A DNA stretch of 64,000 nt from JAQWRV01 sp045564915 (GTDB lineage: Bacteria; Pseudomonadota; Alphaproteobacteria; Rhodospirillales; Rhodospirillaceae), in contig JBJLGL010000001.1 of assembly GCA_045564915.1 (NCBI GenBank), forward strand, positions 124,001 to 188,000, read 5' to 3'. Below the pieces are notes generated by a model. The model saw nothing but the letters and a program-made list of their open reading frames with translations, ran no database searches and was not told where the DNA came from. This document shows positions 54,621 to 64,000 of this stretch, in pieces (positions within the stretch are counted from its first letter, which is position 1; every line of letters begins with the position of its first letter). A program made the translations under genes and the position numbers.

Positions 54621-55428
54621 TCAAGTCTCATTGATAGCCTCAATAAAGCCATCACCAGACCTACAATACACGGCCAGATTTGCTTCCACCGCTTTTCTTA
54701 AGGCAAATAATGTGGGGCCAGATAGCGCAGCAACAGCGCGGATACCTATACGAGCCGCCTTCTCAATGATCTCATATGAACACCGGCTCGAAATCATGAC
54801 AAAACCACTAGCATAATCTATTTGCTTTCCATCTAGTGCACCGATCAACTTGTCTAGTGCATTGTGGCGGCCTACATCTTCCCGGACAGTAGTGATGCGT
54901 CCCTCCCAAATCGACCCATGCGGCGCCATGCACGGTGCGGGTGCGAGTACCCAATGGAAGAAGATCCGAAAATTGGGTATGCGCGTTAGCAAGAGCCTGC
55001 GGAGATAACACCATAGTATCGCTGGCCACCTTCGGAAGGGGCTCAAAGAAAACCTCAGCATTGTCAAGACCGCAAACACCACACCCAGCCCGTCCAGCCA
55101 TATTTCTGCGGCGCAAATGAAGATCAAGGCGATCCATCCGCTCAGGAGAAATCTTAAACCGGAAATCTATCCCTCGGTCTTCCTGATAAATATCAATGGA
55201 AATAATATCGCTTGACGAGTTAGCCACACGTTCTGTTAAGGAAAAGCCAACAGCAAAATCAGCAAGATCTGCAGGTGTTGCCAACATGACTGCATAGTTA
55301 CGCTGGTTATAGACAAAAGCCACAGGCACTTCTTCAGGGACAGCCCAATCTGGCGACGCCGTGACACCACTAGTTGCAATAACTTTGTAGGCGGGCGGTA
55401 TCACACCATGATAAGTCACAGCCGCCAC
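54621..55428 (-). pseudogene. fdhD: formate dehydrogenase accessory sulfurtransferase FdhD, frameshifted
   Basis: FdhD passes sulfur to the bis-MGD cofactor and is needed for formate dehydrogenase activity. The N-terminal part (GTG at 55428) has VGFSLTERV and GRAGCGVCG, whose two cysteines are the C-x2-C active loop, and reads in one frame to HGAAWVDLGG. The C-terminal part (GRITTVREDVGRHNALDKLIG, SRCSYEIIEKAARIG, LSGPTLFALRKAVE) continues in another frame to 54621. Removing one C from the ccctccc run at 54901-54907 joins both parts into one normal ~268-residue FdhD. Either a sequencing error or a recent mutation. It starts one base after the fdsA stop. Confidence 0.85.
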
Positions 55429-55429
55429 G

Positions 55430-58303
55430 TTACTCGGCAGGCTCCGAAACCTTTTTGTTCTCCGCTACTTTACGCATTTTTGGTGTCATAGCCGCATAAT
55501 CTTTCTGCCATGCTGAACGATGATTAGCCGGTGTCACTTCTACTGCCGTAACCTTATATTCGGGGCATTCAGTTGCCCAGTCAGAATTCTCGGTCGTAAC
55601 AACATTAGCCCCAGTTTCTGGATGATGAAATGTTGTATAGACGACGCCTGGTGTCACACGCTGGGACAAACCCGCTTTCAGGGTAATCTCGCCCCTTACG
55701 GCTGCACAGTGATACCCCAATGCCCATCTTGAATGCCTCTCAGTTCTGCATCAGAAGGGTGAATTTCAATTACATCCTCATTCCACCATTGCGTGTTCTC
55801 AGTACGCCGGGTTTGAGCCCCCAACATTATATTGCGACAGGGTGCGCCCAGTAGTCAGTAACATCGGAAATTTTCGGTTTGTTTTTTCAGTCGTCGGAAC
55901 AAAATCCGTAAGCACAAATTGGCCCTTGCCACGCACAAACTCCTCTACATGCATTATTGGTGTGCCTTCGGGGGCACCTTCGTTGCAGGGCCATTGCATA
56001 CTCCCTTTTTCATCAAGAACAGCGTGGGAAACACCCGCAAATGATGGGGTTAAGGATGCAATTTCATCCATAATCTCCGCAGCTGCCGCATAGTTCATCT
56101 TGTCGTACCCAAGCGCATTGGTAAGTGCTTGGGTAACCTCCCATTCGTCCTTGCCGGTAGCGGACTTAGTAACTGGACGGACACGATTAATCCGGCGTTC
56201 CGCATTAATAAAACAACCATCTTTTTCGAGAAAAGATGTGCCAGGTAAGAAAACATGGGCAAACCGGGCGGTTTCATTGAGAAAAAGGTCCTGCACTATG
56301 ACCATTTCCATTGCAAGTAACGCCTCTTCGACATGCTGAGTATTGGGGTCAGACTGAGCGATATCCTCACCTTGTACGTAAAGTCCCTTAAACTTTCCAG
56401 CGCAGGCTGCATCCAGCATATTGGGAATACGGTAGCCATTCTCAGCGTCCTGGGCACACCCCCAGGCGGCCTCAAATTCGGCACGCACAACATCATCGGA
56501 GATTGGCCGATAATCTGAGAATTCATGCGGAAAGGAGCCCATATCACAGGAGCCCTGCACATTGTTCTGGCCTCTTAAAGGATTCACTCCAACGCCACTA
56601 CGGCCAATATTGCCGGTGGCCATGGCCAGATTGGCCATTCCCATGACCATAGTCGAACCCTGACTATGTTCAGTAACGCCAAGGCCATAATAGATAGCGG
56701 CGTTACCCGCGGTCGCATACAAGCGTGCAGCGGCCCTTATTTCATCCGCTGAAACGTTAGTAATCTGGGATATAGCCTCAGGAGAATTTTTTTCAGACTC
56801 AATGAAGGACCGCCAGTCATTAAATGACTGCGTATCGCAGCGAGTGCGGATAAACTCCTCATCCAGCAACCCCTCCGTCGCCGCTACATGAGCAAAAGCA
56901 TTAATGAGTGCAACATTAGTGCCCGGGAGCAGTGGTAAGTGATACGCAGCCCGAACATGAGGGGTTCGAACTAGGTCAATCACGCGTGGGTCAGCAACGA
57001 TCACCTGTGCACCTTGCCGCAAACGACGCTTCATTTGAGACGCAAAGACAGGATGCGCATCGGTGGGGTTAGCACCAATCACCAATATGACATCTGCATC
57101 TTCAACGCTATCAAAGTTCTGGGTGCCAGCAGAAGTACCAAATGTTTGCTTTAAACCATACCCAGTAGGAGAATGGCAGACCCGAGCACAAGTATCGATA
57201 TTATTGTTAGAGAAGGCGGTACGTGTCATTCGTACCACAGCCCAGACCTCTTCAATGGTACAACGGCTGGAGGAAATGGCTCCTATGGATTTCCTCCCAT
57301 AGGTAGACTGAATCCTTTTTAGCTTTTGTGCTGCAAAGCTGATGGCTTCATCCCAATCAACTTCACGCCACGGTTTATCAATTGCATCCCTAACCATGGG
57401 CCTGGTAATTCTATCTTTGTGTGTGGCGTAGCCCCAAGCAAAGCGACCTTTTACACATGAATGGCCATGATTAGCCTTTCCATCCTTAGATGGAATCATG
57501 CGTATCACCTGCTCACCCTTTACTTCAGCATCAAAGGAACACCCAACTCCGCAATAAGCACAGGTGGTCTTCACTGTTCGATCTGGGACACCAAACTCTA
57601 CAACAGCTTTTTCTTGTAATGTGGCAGTAGGACACGCCTGCACACAAGCCCCACAGGACACACACTCAGACTCGAAGAATGTTTCGCTCATGCCAGCCGC
57701 GACTCTTGAGGCAAAACCACGACCCTCAATAGTCAGTGCTAATGTTCCCTGGACTTCATCACAAGCCCGGACACAGCGTGAACAGACAATACACTTAGAG
57801 GGATCATAGTCGAAGTATGGATTAGATTTATCCTTTTCTAGGGAAATGTGATTCTCCCCTGCATAGCCATAGCGCACATCTCTAAGACCAACGACACCCG
57901 CCATATCTTGAAGTTCACAGTCGCCGTTGTCCGAACAGGTTAGGCAATCTAAAGGATGATCGGAAATATATAATTCCATGACACCACGACGCAGGCTAGC
58001 TAGGCGAGGCGTTTGTGTGCTCACAACCAACCCTTCTTCAACCGGTGTAGTGCAGGATGATGGTGTTCCTTTGCGACCCTTAATTTCAACTAAACACAAG
58101 CGGCAAGAGCCAAAAGCATTAAGCGAGTCCGTGGCACATAGCTTTGGAATAGAAAGGCCCGCTTTTGCTGCAGCGCGCATAATACTAGTACCCTGAGGAG
58201 CAGCAAGTTGAATGCCGTCAATCTCAAGAGTGACTAATTGCTCGCTGTTAGCCCCAAGCTTAGACGGGGGAGTTCCAAGATCTTGTTCCTTCAAAAGAGC
58301 CAT
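55430..58303 (-). pseudogene. fdsA: NAD-dependent formate dehydrogenase alpha subunit FdsA, with three frameshifts near the 3' end
   Basis: This is the catalytic molybdenum subunit of a cytosolic NAD-dependent formate dehydrogenase. The intact 834 residues hold a [2Fe-2S] ferredoxin domain (C56, C67, C70, C84), a His-Cys3 [4Fe-4S] site (H116, C120, C123, C129), two ferredoxin-type sites (C171-C181, C214-C224) and a further [4Fe-4S] site (C248, C251, C255, C283). The Mo ligand is C376 followed by H377. It then stops early at 55799. Removing one C from each of the runs at 55818-55822, 55715-55718 and 55692-55695 restores the family C-terminus, ending PGVVYTTFHHP...CPEYKVTAVEV, for about 957 residues. 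Confidence 0.9.
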
Positions 58304-58329
58304 AGCCTCAATTCCCTAATTAGAGCAGC

Positions 58330-59868
58330 CTAATGCGTAGAGAGAAAGTCCTCAGGAAAATGTTTCAAGGCGCTTCGTACAGGTACCGGCGTCAACCCTC
58401 CCATTGCACATAATGAAGCATCGGTCATCAAGTTACACAGTTCCTCTAGAAGATGAAGATTTTCCTCAACCTTCTCACCAGCGATAATCTTATCAAGCAC
58501 TTCCTTGCCTCGCACTGAACCTATTCGACATGGTGTACATTTCCCACAAGATTCGATCTCACAGAACTTCATTGCGAAGCGTGCCTGATGGGCCATATCT
58601 ACAGAGTCATTGAATACAACGATACCTCCATGGCCTAGCATACCCCCGATATCCATCAGAGCCTCATAATTCATGTTCACGTCAAACTCATTCTCCGGAA
58701 GATAAGCCCCTAGGGGACCACCCACCAGAGCTGCTCTCACAGACCGGCCACTACGGGTACCTCCACCAAAGTCTTCTATTAACTCACGCAAAGTGACTCC
58801 CAAACTCTTCTCAACAAGACCACCGCGTGCCACATCACCGCCCAATTGAAAGGGCTGAGTCCCAAGAGACCTGCCATCTCCGTAAGCGGCATAGGCCTCG
58901 CCACCATACGAAAGGATAAAAGGTATTGTAGCTAGTGAAAGTACGTTGTTCACAACCGTAGGCTTTCCAAATAGACCACTGATGGCAGGAATTGGTGGCT
59001 TAGCTCTAATCTGACCCCGTTTGCCTTCCAGGCTCTCTAGCATTGACGATTCTTCACCACAGATGTAGGCCCCAGCACCAACGCGGATGTGTATGCGAAA
59101 GGCCATGCCTGAACCAGCCACATCTTCTCCCAGTAGCGAGGCATCTTCCCATATAGCAATCGCATCTTGCATACGTTTAATGGCATGTGGATATTCGGAG
59201 CGGATATATATGTATCCAGTGTCTGCACCAACCGAATGACCCGCTATGACCATACCTTCGAGCAAAGAGAATGGATCCCCTTCCATCAGCATACGATCAG
59301 CAAAGGTACCACTATCGCCCTCATCGGCATTGCAGCAGATATATTTTTGATCTGCCTTCACTCGAAAAACCGTGTCCCATTTGATACCAGTAGGAAAGCC
59401 TGCACCGCCGCGGCCACGAAGCCCAGATTTCTTTATCATCTCAATAACTTCAATAGGCTCAAGGCTAATTGCCTTGCGCAAACCTACGAGACCTCCATGC
59501 CCCTCATAGGCACTCAAATTCAAAGGATCAATTACACCGCAGCGGACGAAAGTTAAGCGCTCCTGATTGGCAAGGTATGGAATTGCATCAACCTTTCCAT
59601 GCCCCAAAGGATGAGTAGTACCAGCCAGAAAACCTGCCTCAAATAGCCCTGCCACATCGCTGGGTGTGATCGGCCCATAGCCTATACGACCATTTTCTGT
59701 TTCGACTTCGACTAGAGGTTCAAGCCATAGCAAACCTCGCGATCCATTCCGTACAATGGTGATTTCCGCATCACGTTTACGAGCTTCTTCCTGAATAGCT
59801 ATAGCAACAGCGTCAGAACCTACAGATAATGCCGCAGAGTCGCCGGGAATAAAAAGCGTTACGGTCAT
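58330..59868 (-). CDS. fdsB: NAD-dependent formate dehydrogenase beta subunit FdsB
   Basis: This 512-residue NuoF-like subunit binds FMN, NAD and a [4Fe-4S] cluster. An N-terminal thioredoxin-like region (1-110) precedes the FMN/NAD domain with SGLRGRGGAGFPTG, GAYICGEESSMLESLEGKRG and ICCNADEGDSGTF. The cluster motif is ESCGKCTPCR, with a fourth cysteine near the C-terminus (ASLCAMGG). It passes electrons from FdsA to NAD. The 4-base overlap with fdsG and the 26-base gap to fdsA show one operon. Confidence 0.95.
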   Translation of the reverse strand: MTVTLFIPGDSAALSVGSDAVAIAIQEEARKRDAEITIVRNGSRGLLWLEPLVEVETENGRIGYGPITPSDVAGLFEAGFLAGTTHPLGHGKVDAIPYLANQERLTFVRCGVIDPLNLSAYEGHGGLVGLRKAISLEPIEVIEMIKKSGLRGRGGAGFPTGIKWDTVFRVKADQKYICCNADEGDSGTFADRMLMEGDPFSLLEGMVIAGHSVGADTGYIYIRSEYPHAIKRMQDAIAIWEDASLLGEDVAGSGMAFRIHIRVGAGAYICGEESSMLESLEGKRGQIRAKPPIPAISGLFGKPTVVNNVLSLATIPFILSYGGEAYAAYGDGRSLGTQPFQLGGDVARGGLVEKSLGVTLRELIEDFGGGTRSGRSVRAALVGGPLGAYLPENEFDVNMNYEALMDIGGMLGHGGIVVFNDSVDMAHQARFAMKFCEIESCGKCTPCRIGSVRGKEVLDKIIAGEKVEENLHLLEELCNLMTDASLCAMGGLTPVPVRSALKHFPEDFLSTH

Positions 59869-60332
59869 CTATTCGTGTCCATTATTAGGCTGTTAAATCT
59901 TTCCACCGTAACCCTGCCGTATAATTCATCATTAATCATAACAGCAGGCCCCAGAGCACAATTACCCAAGCAGTAAACTGGCTGGAGATACACTCTTCCA
60001 TCTGCAGAAGTTTCTCCCAAATCTACTTCTAACGTCTTTTCTGCATGATCTTTAATTGATTGGCAACCGACGGCTTGGCAGGCCTCAGCCATGCATATTT
60101 GTACTATCTTCTTGCCAACAGGCGCCATCCGGAAATCATGATAAAAGCTAGCAACGCCATGCACTTCTGCGCGGGTCAGGTTTAACGAAAACGCGATAGT
60201 TATGAGTTGTTCATTACTAAGAAAACCATTTAAACGCTGGACAACGTGAAGGATCTCTATGAGACACTCTGGCCGGTTATCGTAACCTTGGCAGATTTCT
60301 GTAATGGATAGATCGCGCTTTATCTCTGACAT
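59865..60332 (-). CDS. fdsG: NAD-dependent formate dehydrogenase gamma subunit FdsG
   Basis: This 155-residue NuoE-like protein carries one [2Fe-2S] cluster, with likely ligands C80, C85, C121 and C125 (ICMAEAC and YCLGNC). VHGVASFYHDFRM and GRVTVERF are typical. It is the first gene of fdsG-fdsB-fdsA-fdhD. The 245-base gap before it (60333-60577) should hold the operon promoter unless transcription comes from the MFS genes upstream; I saw no clear operator there. The small subunit gene fdsD, which often follows fdhD, is not found. Confidence 0.94.
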   Translation of the reverse strand: MSEIKRDLSITEICQGYDNRPECLIEILHVVQRLNGFLSNEQLITIAFSLNLTRAEVHGVASFYHDFRMAPVGKKIVQICMAEACQAVGCQSIKDHAEKTLEVDLGETSADGRVYLQPVYCLGNCALGPAVMINDELYGRVTVERFNSLIMDTNR

Positions 60333-60577
60333 CCACAGAGCTCCATTCTTTTCCCATCAATACCGCAATGATGAGTCCGTTAATCCAACTCAAAGCAAAG
60401 TTCCTAAGAATCGTGAATACTACCACACAATCGAGTACAATAGACGTATCAGATTCTGCTTATAGCAAGCTGCTAATTCTTAATACTCTATCGTATGACC
60501 GGTAGCCTTAAGGCCTTTGCGACAGACCCGCAAAAAGTTCTTAGTCAAAATTCAAAACCAGTACTGGTAATAACCGA

Positions 60578-61846
60578 CTACTCAGCAGCGACCGATTTAT
60601 GTTTCAGAATGCCTGTGGTTTGGTACTTAATAGCAAGAATGCAGCCTAGCGCAACTACAACCAAGAATACCATCAGATCAATGGCCGGAGTATAGCTCCC
60701 CAGCATGACCCGTATTTTTCCTAATGAAAATACACCAAGCGATGCAGAAATTGTATCTACAGCAACATAGATGCCCAAGATTCGCCCGTAAGTGGGTCCG
60801 GCAAAGAGTTCTGCTATGGATAATTGTATCATCGTAAATGCTCCGGAGAAACCGATCCCATAAACAACTGCATACGCATAAGTCATAGCCGTATTTTCAC
60901 CATCCACCAGACGCAAGATTATTAGTCCTATACCAAGGTTTATGGTCGCCAGAAGCATTACTACAAGTCTGTTGATATGATCACTCAGCCAACCAAAAGA
61001 AAACTTCCCGATGATCGCGCAGAGGAAAAATACAAATATGACGTCGATTACCGTCGCACGGTCATAGCCCTGGTCTTTTTCTAGATAAATTGCATGGTGC
61101 TGAGTAACACCAGTAATACAAAACCAAAGAATGCCCGTAGCAATAAGCAAATAGTAGAATATTGGCATACGAGCCACTTTGTTAAGCGGGAGTCCACCAA
61201 CGATTCCAATCTGCTTAGTTGATGAATCATTTTCTGTTTCGTTAACTGGCAGACCATCGGGTGTCAAACCTTTGTCAGTAGGCCGAGCCCGCACAGGCCA
61301 TAGTACGGGCAAGAACATTCCGACAAATCCGATCACAGCTAATATCATCATAGCTAGGCGCCAATTACCCTCAGACAGTGGCACCTGAACAACTTTCGGG
61401 AGGATTGCACCACCCACGCTTGATGCCATCAGAACGATACCAACTGCACGCCCACGGTATTTGGTAAACCACCGGCTACATGTGAGCATGGATGGGACGA
61501 GGCCACACAAGGACAGACCGAATGCTACAAAAAGGTAGATCAAAGCGAAATGCAACAGACTATCCATAAAGAGGAACAAGGTAAGACCAAAAACCATCAG
61601 CAGAGCGCCAGCGCCCATAATTGGACGAGGAGAATATCGGTCGAATAGAAACCCAGCGGTAATATTAAAAATGCTAGCGAACAAAAATTTTATAGCAGCT
61701 GGACGGGTTACCTCTTCCTGATTCCAGCCGTATTCATCCATAAATGAGGAGTAGAAAATCGGCAGCGTAAAGGTTGAGATGCCGTTAGAGACGGCATACA
61801 TCACAAACAGGCCACCTAGAACCCACCAGCCATAGAAAATCCTCAT
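60578..61846 (-). CDS. MFS transporter, OxlT/monocarboxylate-like (copy 1)
   Basis: This 422-residue inner-membrane protein has about 12 hydrophobic helices and a central polar loop near 190-225. It begins MRIFYGWWVLGG, and its TM4-5 segment contains RWFTKYRGRAVGIVLMASSVGG, the RGxAxGI-type signature of the oxalate:formate antiporter and monocarboxylate group. The neighbouring formate dehydrogenase makes a carboxylate such as formate or oxalate an attractive substrate, but this is context only. It is clearly paralogous to the next gene (61958), with the same loop and ELFAGPTYGRILG block. Confidence 0.86.
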   Translation of the reverse strand: MRIFYGWWVLGGLFVMYAVSNGISTFTLPIFYSSFMDEYGWNQEEVTRPAAIKFLFASIFNITAGFLFDRYSPRPIMGAGALLMVFGLTLFLFMDSLLHFALIYLFVAFGLSLCGLVPSMLTCSRWFTKYRGRAVGIVLMASSVGGAILPKVVQVPLSEGNWRLAMMILAVIGFVGMFLPVLWPVRARPTDKGLTPDGLPVNETENDSSTKQIGIVGGLPLNKVARMPIFYYLLIATGILWFCITGVTQHHAIYLEKDQGYDRATVIDVIFVFFLCAIIGKFSFGWLSDHINRLVVMLLATINLGIGLIILRLVDGENTAMTYAYAVVYGIGFSGAFTMIQLSIAELFAGPTYGRILGIYVAVDTISASLGVFSLGKIRVMLGSYTPAIDLMVFLVVVALGCILAIKYQTTGILKHKSVAAE

Positions 61847-61957
61847 AATACTAACCCTCTTATACCGACGCCCCTGATTGGGCTACTAGGAAAAACAATA
61901 GAATATGCGCAAGAGCAGAGCTGTACGTCACTCTGTTGTCCATAAATGTTCTGGCAT

Positions 61958-63217
61958 TCATACTGAGAATAGCTTTCTTGGCTGCATTGCAATGCGGTTA
62001 ATAGCGATAACACAAATTAATGCAACGACACACATGCCTATCATCAGGTCAATAGCCGGTAGATAGCTACCTGCACGCACGCGAATTATTCCTGTGATCC
62101 CAATGCCTGCCCCAGCAGCAAGAGTGTCAACGAAAAAGAACACGCCCAAAATACGGCCATAGGTGGGACCCGCAAATAACTCGATGATCATCAACTGAAC
62201 CATAGTGAACGTTCCTGCGAAGCCTATCCCATACACCAGAGCGTAGAGATAAATCATACTCATTGTAGAATCATCAATCTGGCGAAGAATCACAAGACCT
62301 GCAGTGATATTTATGATGGCAAGCAACATGATACGGCCTTTTGCAAACTTATCGCTTAGCCAGCCAAAAAGCACCTTGCCGATAATCGAGCACCAAAAGA
62401 ATACACTAAATGCAACAGCAAGATCAGCACCTTCGAGTCCTTGTTGATTAAGATATATGGACTGATGATTGAGAATGCCAGTAATACAAAACCATAAAGT
62501 ACCCGTGGCAACCATAAGAAGATAAAATATCGGCATTTTCATAGCCTGGCTAATGGTAACCCCCGCTGCAATCCCATGGTGCTCTTTTGTATCCGTTAGC
62601 TCATCACTTCCGGGAGGAAGGCCGTCAGGTGTTGTGCAAACATCTTCTGGCCTATCGCGGAGTGGCCAAACCAACGGCAATACCATGAATACAGAAGCAA
62701 TAATAATTAGAATCCATAGAGCAGCGCGCCAATCACTAAGTTGCACTGCGCTAGCGATTGTAAGAGGCAATACGGCACCCCCGAAGCTAGAGGCCATTAG
62801 CAGAATACCAACAGCAAAACCGCGAAATTTTGTAAACCATCGACTAGCTACGACCATCACTGGCATCATTCCACAAAGCGCTAGGCCAAATGCAAAAATA
62901 AGATATACCACTGTCATTTGCCAAAGCTCAGAAACGAAGGTGTAAGCTATAAGATCAATGATGACGATAAAAGCGCCAGCTATCATCATCAAACGGGCGG
63001 AGAAGCGATCAATCAAAAATCCAACCACAATGGAATAAAAAGCTGCCGCAAAGAACATCAAAGTAGCTGGGCGGGTAACTTGGGCTTCATTCCAAGCAAA
63101 CTCTTGCATGAGGGAAGGGTAAAGCAACGGTAAGGTGTAGTTAGAAATACCGTTAGATATTGCATAGGTTGCGAATAGCGCGATAAGAACGAACCATCCG
63201 TAGAAAATGCGGGACAT
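61958..63217 (-). CDS. MFS transporter, OxlT/monocarboxylate-like (copy 2)
   Basis: This 419-residue tandem paralogue of copy 1 has 12 hydrophobic segments, start MSRIFYGWFVLIALF, RWFTKFRGFAVGILLMASSFGG and ELFAGPTYGRILGVFFF. The polar central loop (about 193-215) has the same TPDGLP element as copy 1. The two genes are 111 bases apart and read the same way as the fds operon. The retained pair suggests distinct substrates or directions of transport. It lies 63 bases after the S-formylglutathione hydrolase gene. Confidence 0.86.
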   Translation of the reverse strand: MSRIFYGWFVLIALFATYAISNGISNYTLPLLYPSLMQEFAWNEAQVTRPATLMFFAAAFYSIVVGFLIDRFSARLMMIAGAFIVIIDLIAYTFVSELWQMTVVYLIFAFGLALCGMMPVMVVASRWFTKFRGFAVGILLMASSFGGAVLPLTIASAVQLSDWRAALWILIIIASVFMVLPLVWPLRDRPEDVCTTPDGLPPGSDELTDTKEHHGIAAGVTISQAMKMPIFYLLMVATGTLWFCITGILNHQSIYLNQQGLEGADLAVAFSVFFWCSIIGKVLFGWLSDKFAKGRIMLLAIINITAGLVILRQIDDSTMSMIYLYALVYGIGFAGTFTMVQLMIIELFAGPTYGRILGVFFFVDTLAAGAGIGITGIIRVRAGSYLPAIDLMIGMCVVALICVIAINRIAMQPRKLFSV

Positions 63218-63280
63218 TGCGACTCAATCCTTATCTGTTTTTACCAACGGCCCTGACGTTCCATTCATAGCGCCAAGAAA

Positions 63281-64000
63281 TTATTGAAGCGCCATAGCAT
63301 GGTGGCGAAGGTGATCTTCCATAAAAGTAGAGACAAAGTAATAGCCATGATCGTAACCAGTATGGCTACGCAATGTCAGGGGAAAACCCGCTTCTGTGCA
63401 TGCACGGTCAAGCAAATGTGGATGAAGCTGAGATTCAAGAAAGGGATCATCTTTGCCTTGGTCTACCAACAAGTGCATGCCCCTGAATGCATCGTCTTTA
63501 ATCACACTTCGAACCAGCTCAGAGGCATCATAAGCTTTCCATTTTTCCTCTTGCGGTCCGAGATAACGCGTGAGGGCTTTCTTACCCCATGAACACCGGG
63601 TCGACGAGCAGATAGGAGCAAAGGCTGAAATACTGCGATAAACGTTAAGATTCTTTAGGCCGATAGTTAAGGCTCCATGCCCACCCATAGAGTGTCCAAA
63701 AATACCCTGATGGTTTGGATCAGCAGGAAATGTATTAAGGATAAGCGATTGTAATTCCTTAGTAATATACGAATACATACGGTAGTTCGTAGCATAAGGC
63801 TCTGCTTCTGCATCAAGATAAAACCCAGCGCCGTGGCCGAAATCCCATTCTCCATCTGGATCTCCAGGAACATCATCACCTCGCGGCGACGTATCGGGCG
63901 CCACCAGAATAAGGCCAAGCTCAGCAGCAATACGCTGAGCGCCTGCCTTAGTCATGAAAGTTTCCTCATTGCAGGTTAGGCCGGCTAGATAGGTCAGAAC
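63281..64000 (-). CDS. S-formylglutathione hydrolase, 5' end outside window
   Basis: This esterase converts S-formylglutathione to formate and glutathione, the last step of glutathione-dependent formaldehyde oxidation. The frame is open to the window edge, and the codons before 63955 spell LAGLTCNEETF, the typical oxyanion region, so the N-terminus is off the window. The nucleophile lies in GHSMGGHGAL; the acid and histidine lie in DQGKDDPFL and YDHGYYF. DGEWDFGHGAGFYLDA is a family hallmark. Its formate product is the substrate of the FdsGBA complex downstream. FrmB/FghA/YeiG naming cannot be settled from the part seen. Confidence 0.92.
   Translation of the reverse strand, partial: VLTYLAGLTCNEETFMTKAGAQRIAAELGLILVAPDTSPRGDDVPGDPDGEWDFGHGAGFYLDAEAEPYATNYRMYSYITKELQSLILNTFPADPNHQGIFGHSMGGHGALTIGLKNLNVYRSISAFAPICSSTRCSWGKKALTRYLGPQEEKWKAYDASELVRSVIKDDAFRGMHLLVDQGKDDPFLESQLHPHLLDRACTEAGFPLTLRSHTGYDHGYYFVSTFMEDHLRHHAMALQ

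Noticed and set aside
54621..55127. Separate gene with a hydrophobic start overlapping fdhD
   Set aside because: The first ~65 residues are an out-of-frame reading of fdhD; only the later part matches the FdhD C-terminus.
55430..55720. Separate small gene downstream of fdsA
   Set aside because: Its translation is the conserved C-terminus of FdsA in a shifted frame, so it is part of that gene.
1..64000. CRISPR arrays, insertion sequences, prophage or integron signatures
   Set aside because: No regularly spaced repeats, transposase, integrase or terminal inverted repeats found on reading through.

Overview
The window reads as a stretch of chromosome from an alphaproteobacterium with aerobic, ubiquinone-based metabolism, plausibly marine or free-living. 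The evidence is gene content: a GCS2-type glutamate-cysteine ligase beside rsmE and ubiA, PmbA/TldD followed by a DUF374 acyltransferase and LpxK, and the ileS-lspA-DUF3035-M16-M16-pgi-mutL neighbourhood. I cannot place it to order or genus. I saw no tRNA, rRNA, CRISPR array, phage or insertion sequence.

Region 1 (1-8.3 kb) is accessory. After the end of a catalase-peroxidase gene (katG) comes a minus-strand cluster: a long SAM methyltransferase, a membrane-anchored Rieske oxygenase, a small methyltransferase and two Tat-exported DUF1838 proteins. Diverging from it are a metallo-beta-lactamase-fold hydrolase and a third DUF1838 protein. This is the best candidate for an undescribed pathway. 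A second member of the same long methyltransferase subfamily lies at 30.1-31.3 kb.

Region 2 (8.3-47.8 kb) is mostly housekeeping: chorismate mutase-like protein, gshA, rsmE, ubiA, a GAF/HD-GYP protein, ubiD, pmbA, a DUF374 acyltransferase, lpxK, an M23 peptidase, xseA, purD, tadA, a pseudouridine synthase, rsmD, tag, mutL, pgi, two M16 peptidases, lspA, ileS, ribF and a MaoC hydratase. Less usual genes sit among them: an orphan family 5 substrate-binding protein, a 551-residue methyltransferase, a lytic transglycosylase, a C26 amidotransferase and a fusion of a membrane domain with an HSL-type hydrolase.

Region 3 (47.9-54.6 kb) holds a MarR regulator and a complete TonB energising operon: DUF3450, long ExbB, short ExbB, two ExbD, a possible 38-residue ORF, TonB and a TPR protein. 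It ends at a clear terminator. No receptor gene is present.

Region 4 (54.6-64 kb) is a one-directional C1 module on the minus strand: S-formylglutathione hydrolase (cut by the window edge), two related MFS transporters and the NAD-dependent formate dehydrogenase genes fdsG, fdsB and fdsA with fdhD. It would carry formaldehyde, as its glutathione adduct, through formate to CO2 and NADH. fdsA and fdhD contain four apparent single-base gains, all in short C runs within about 1 kb. These are either sequence errors or real gene decay.
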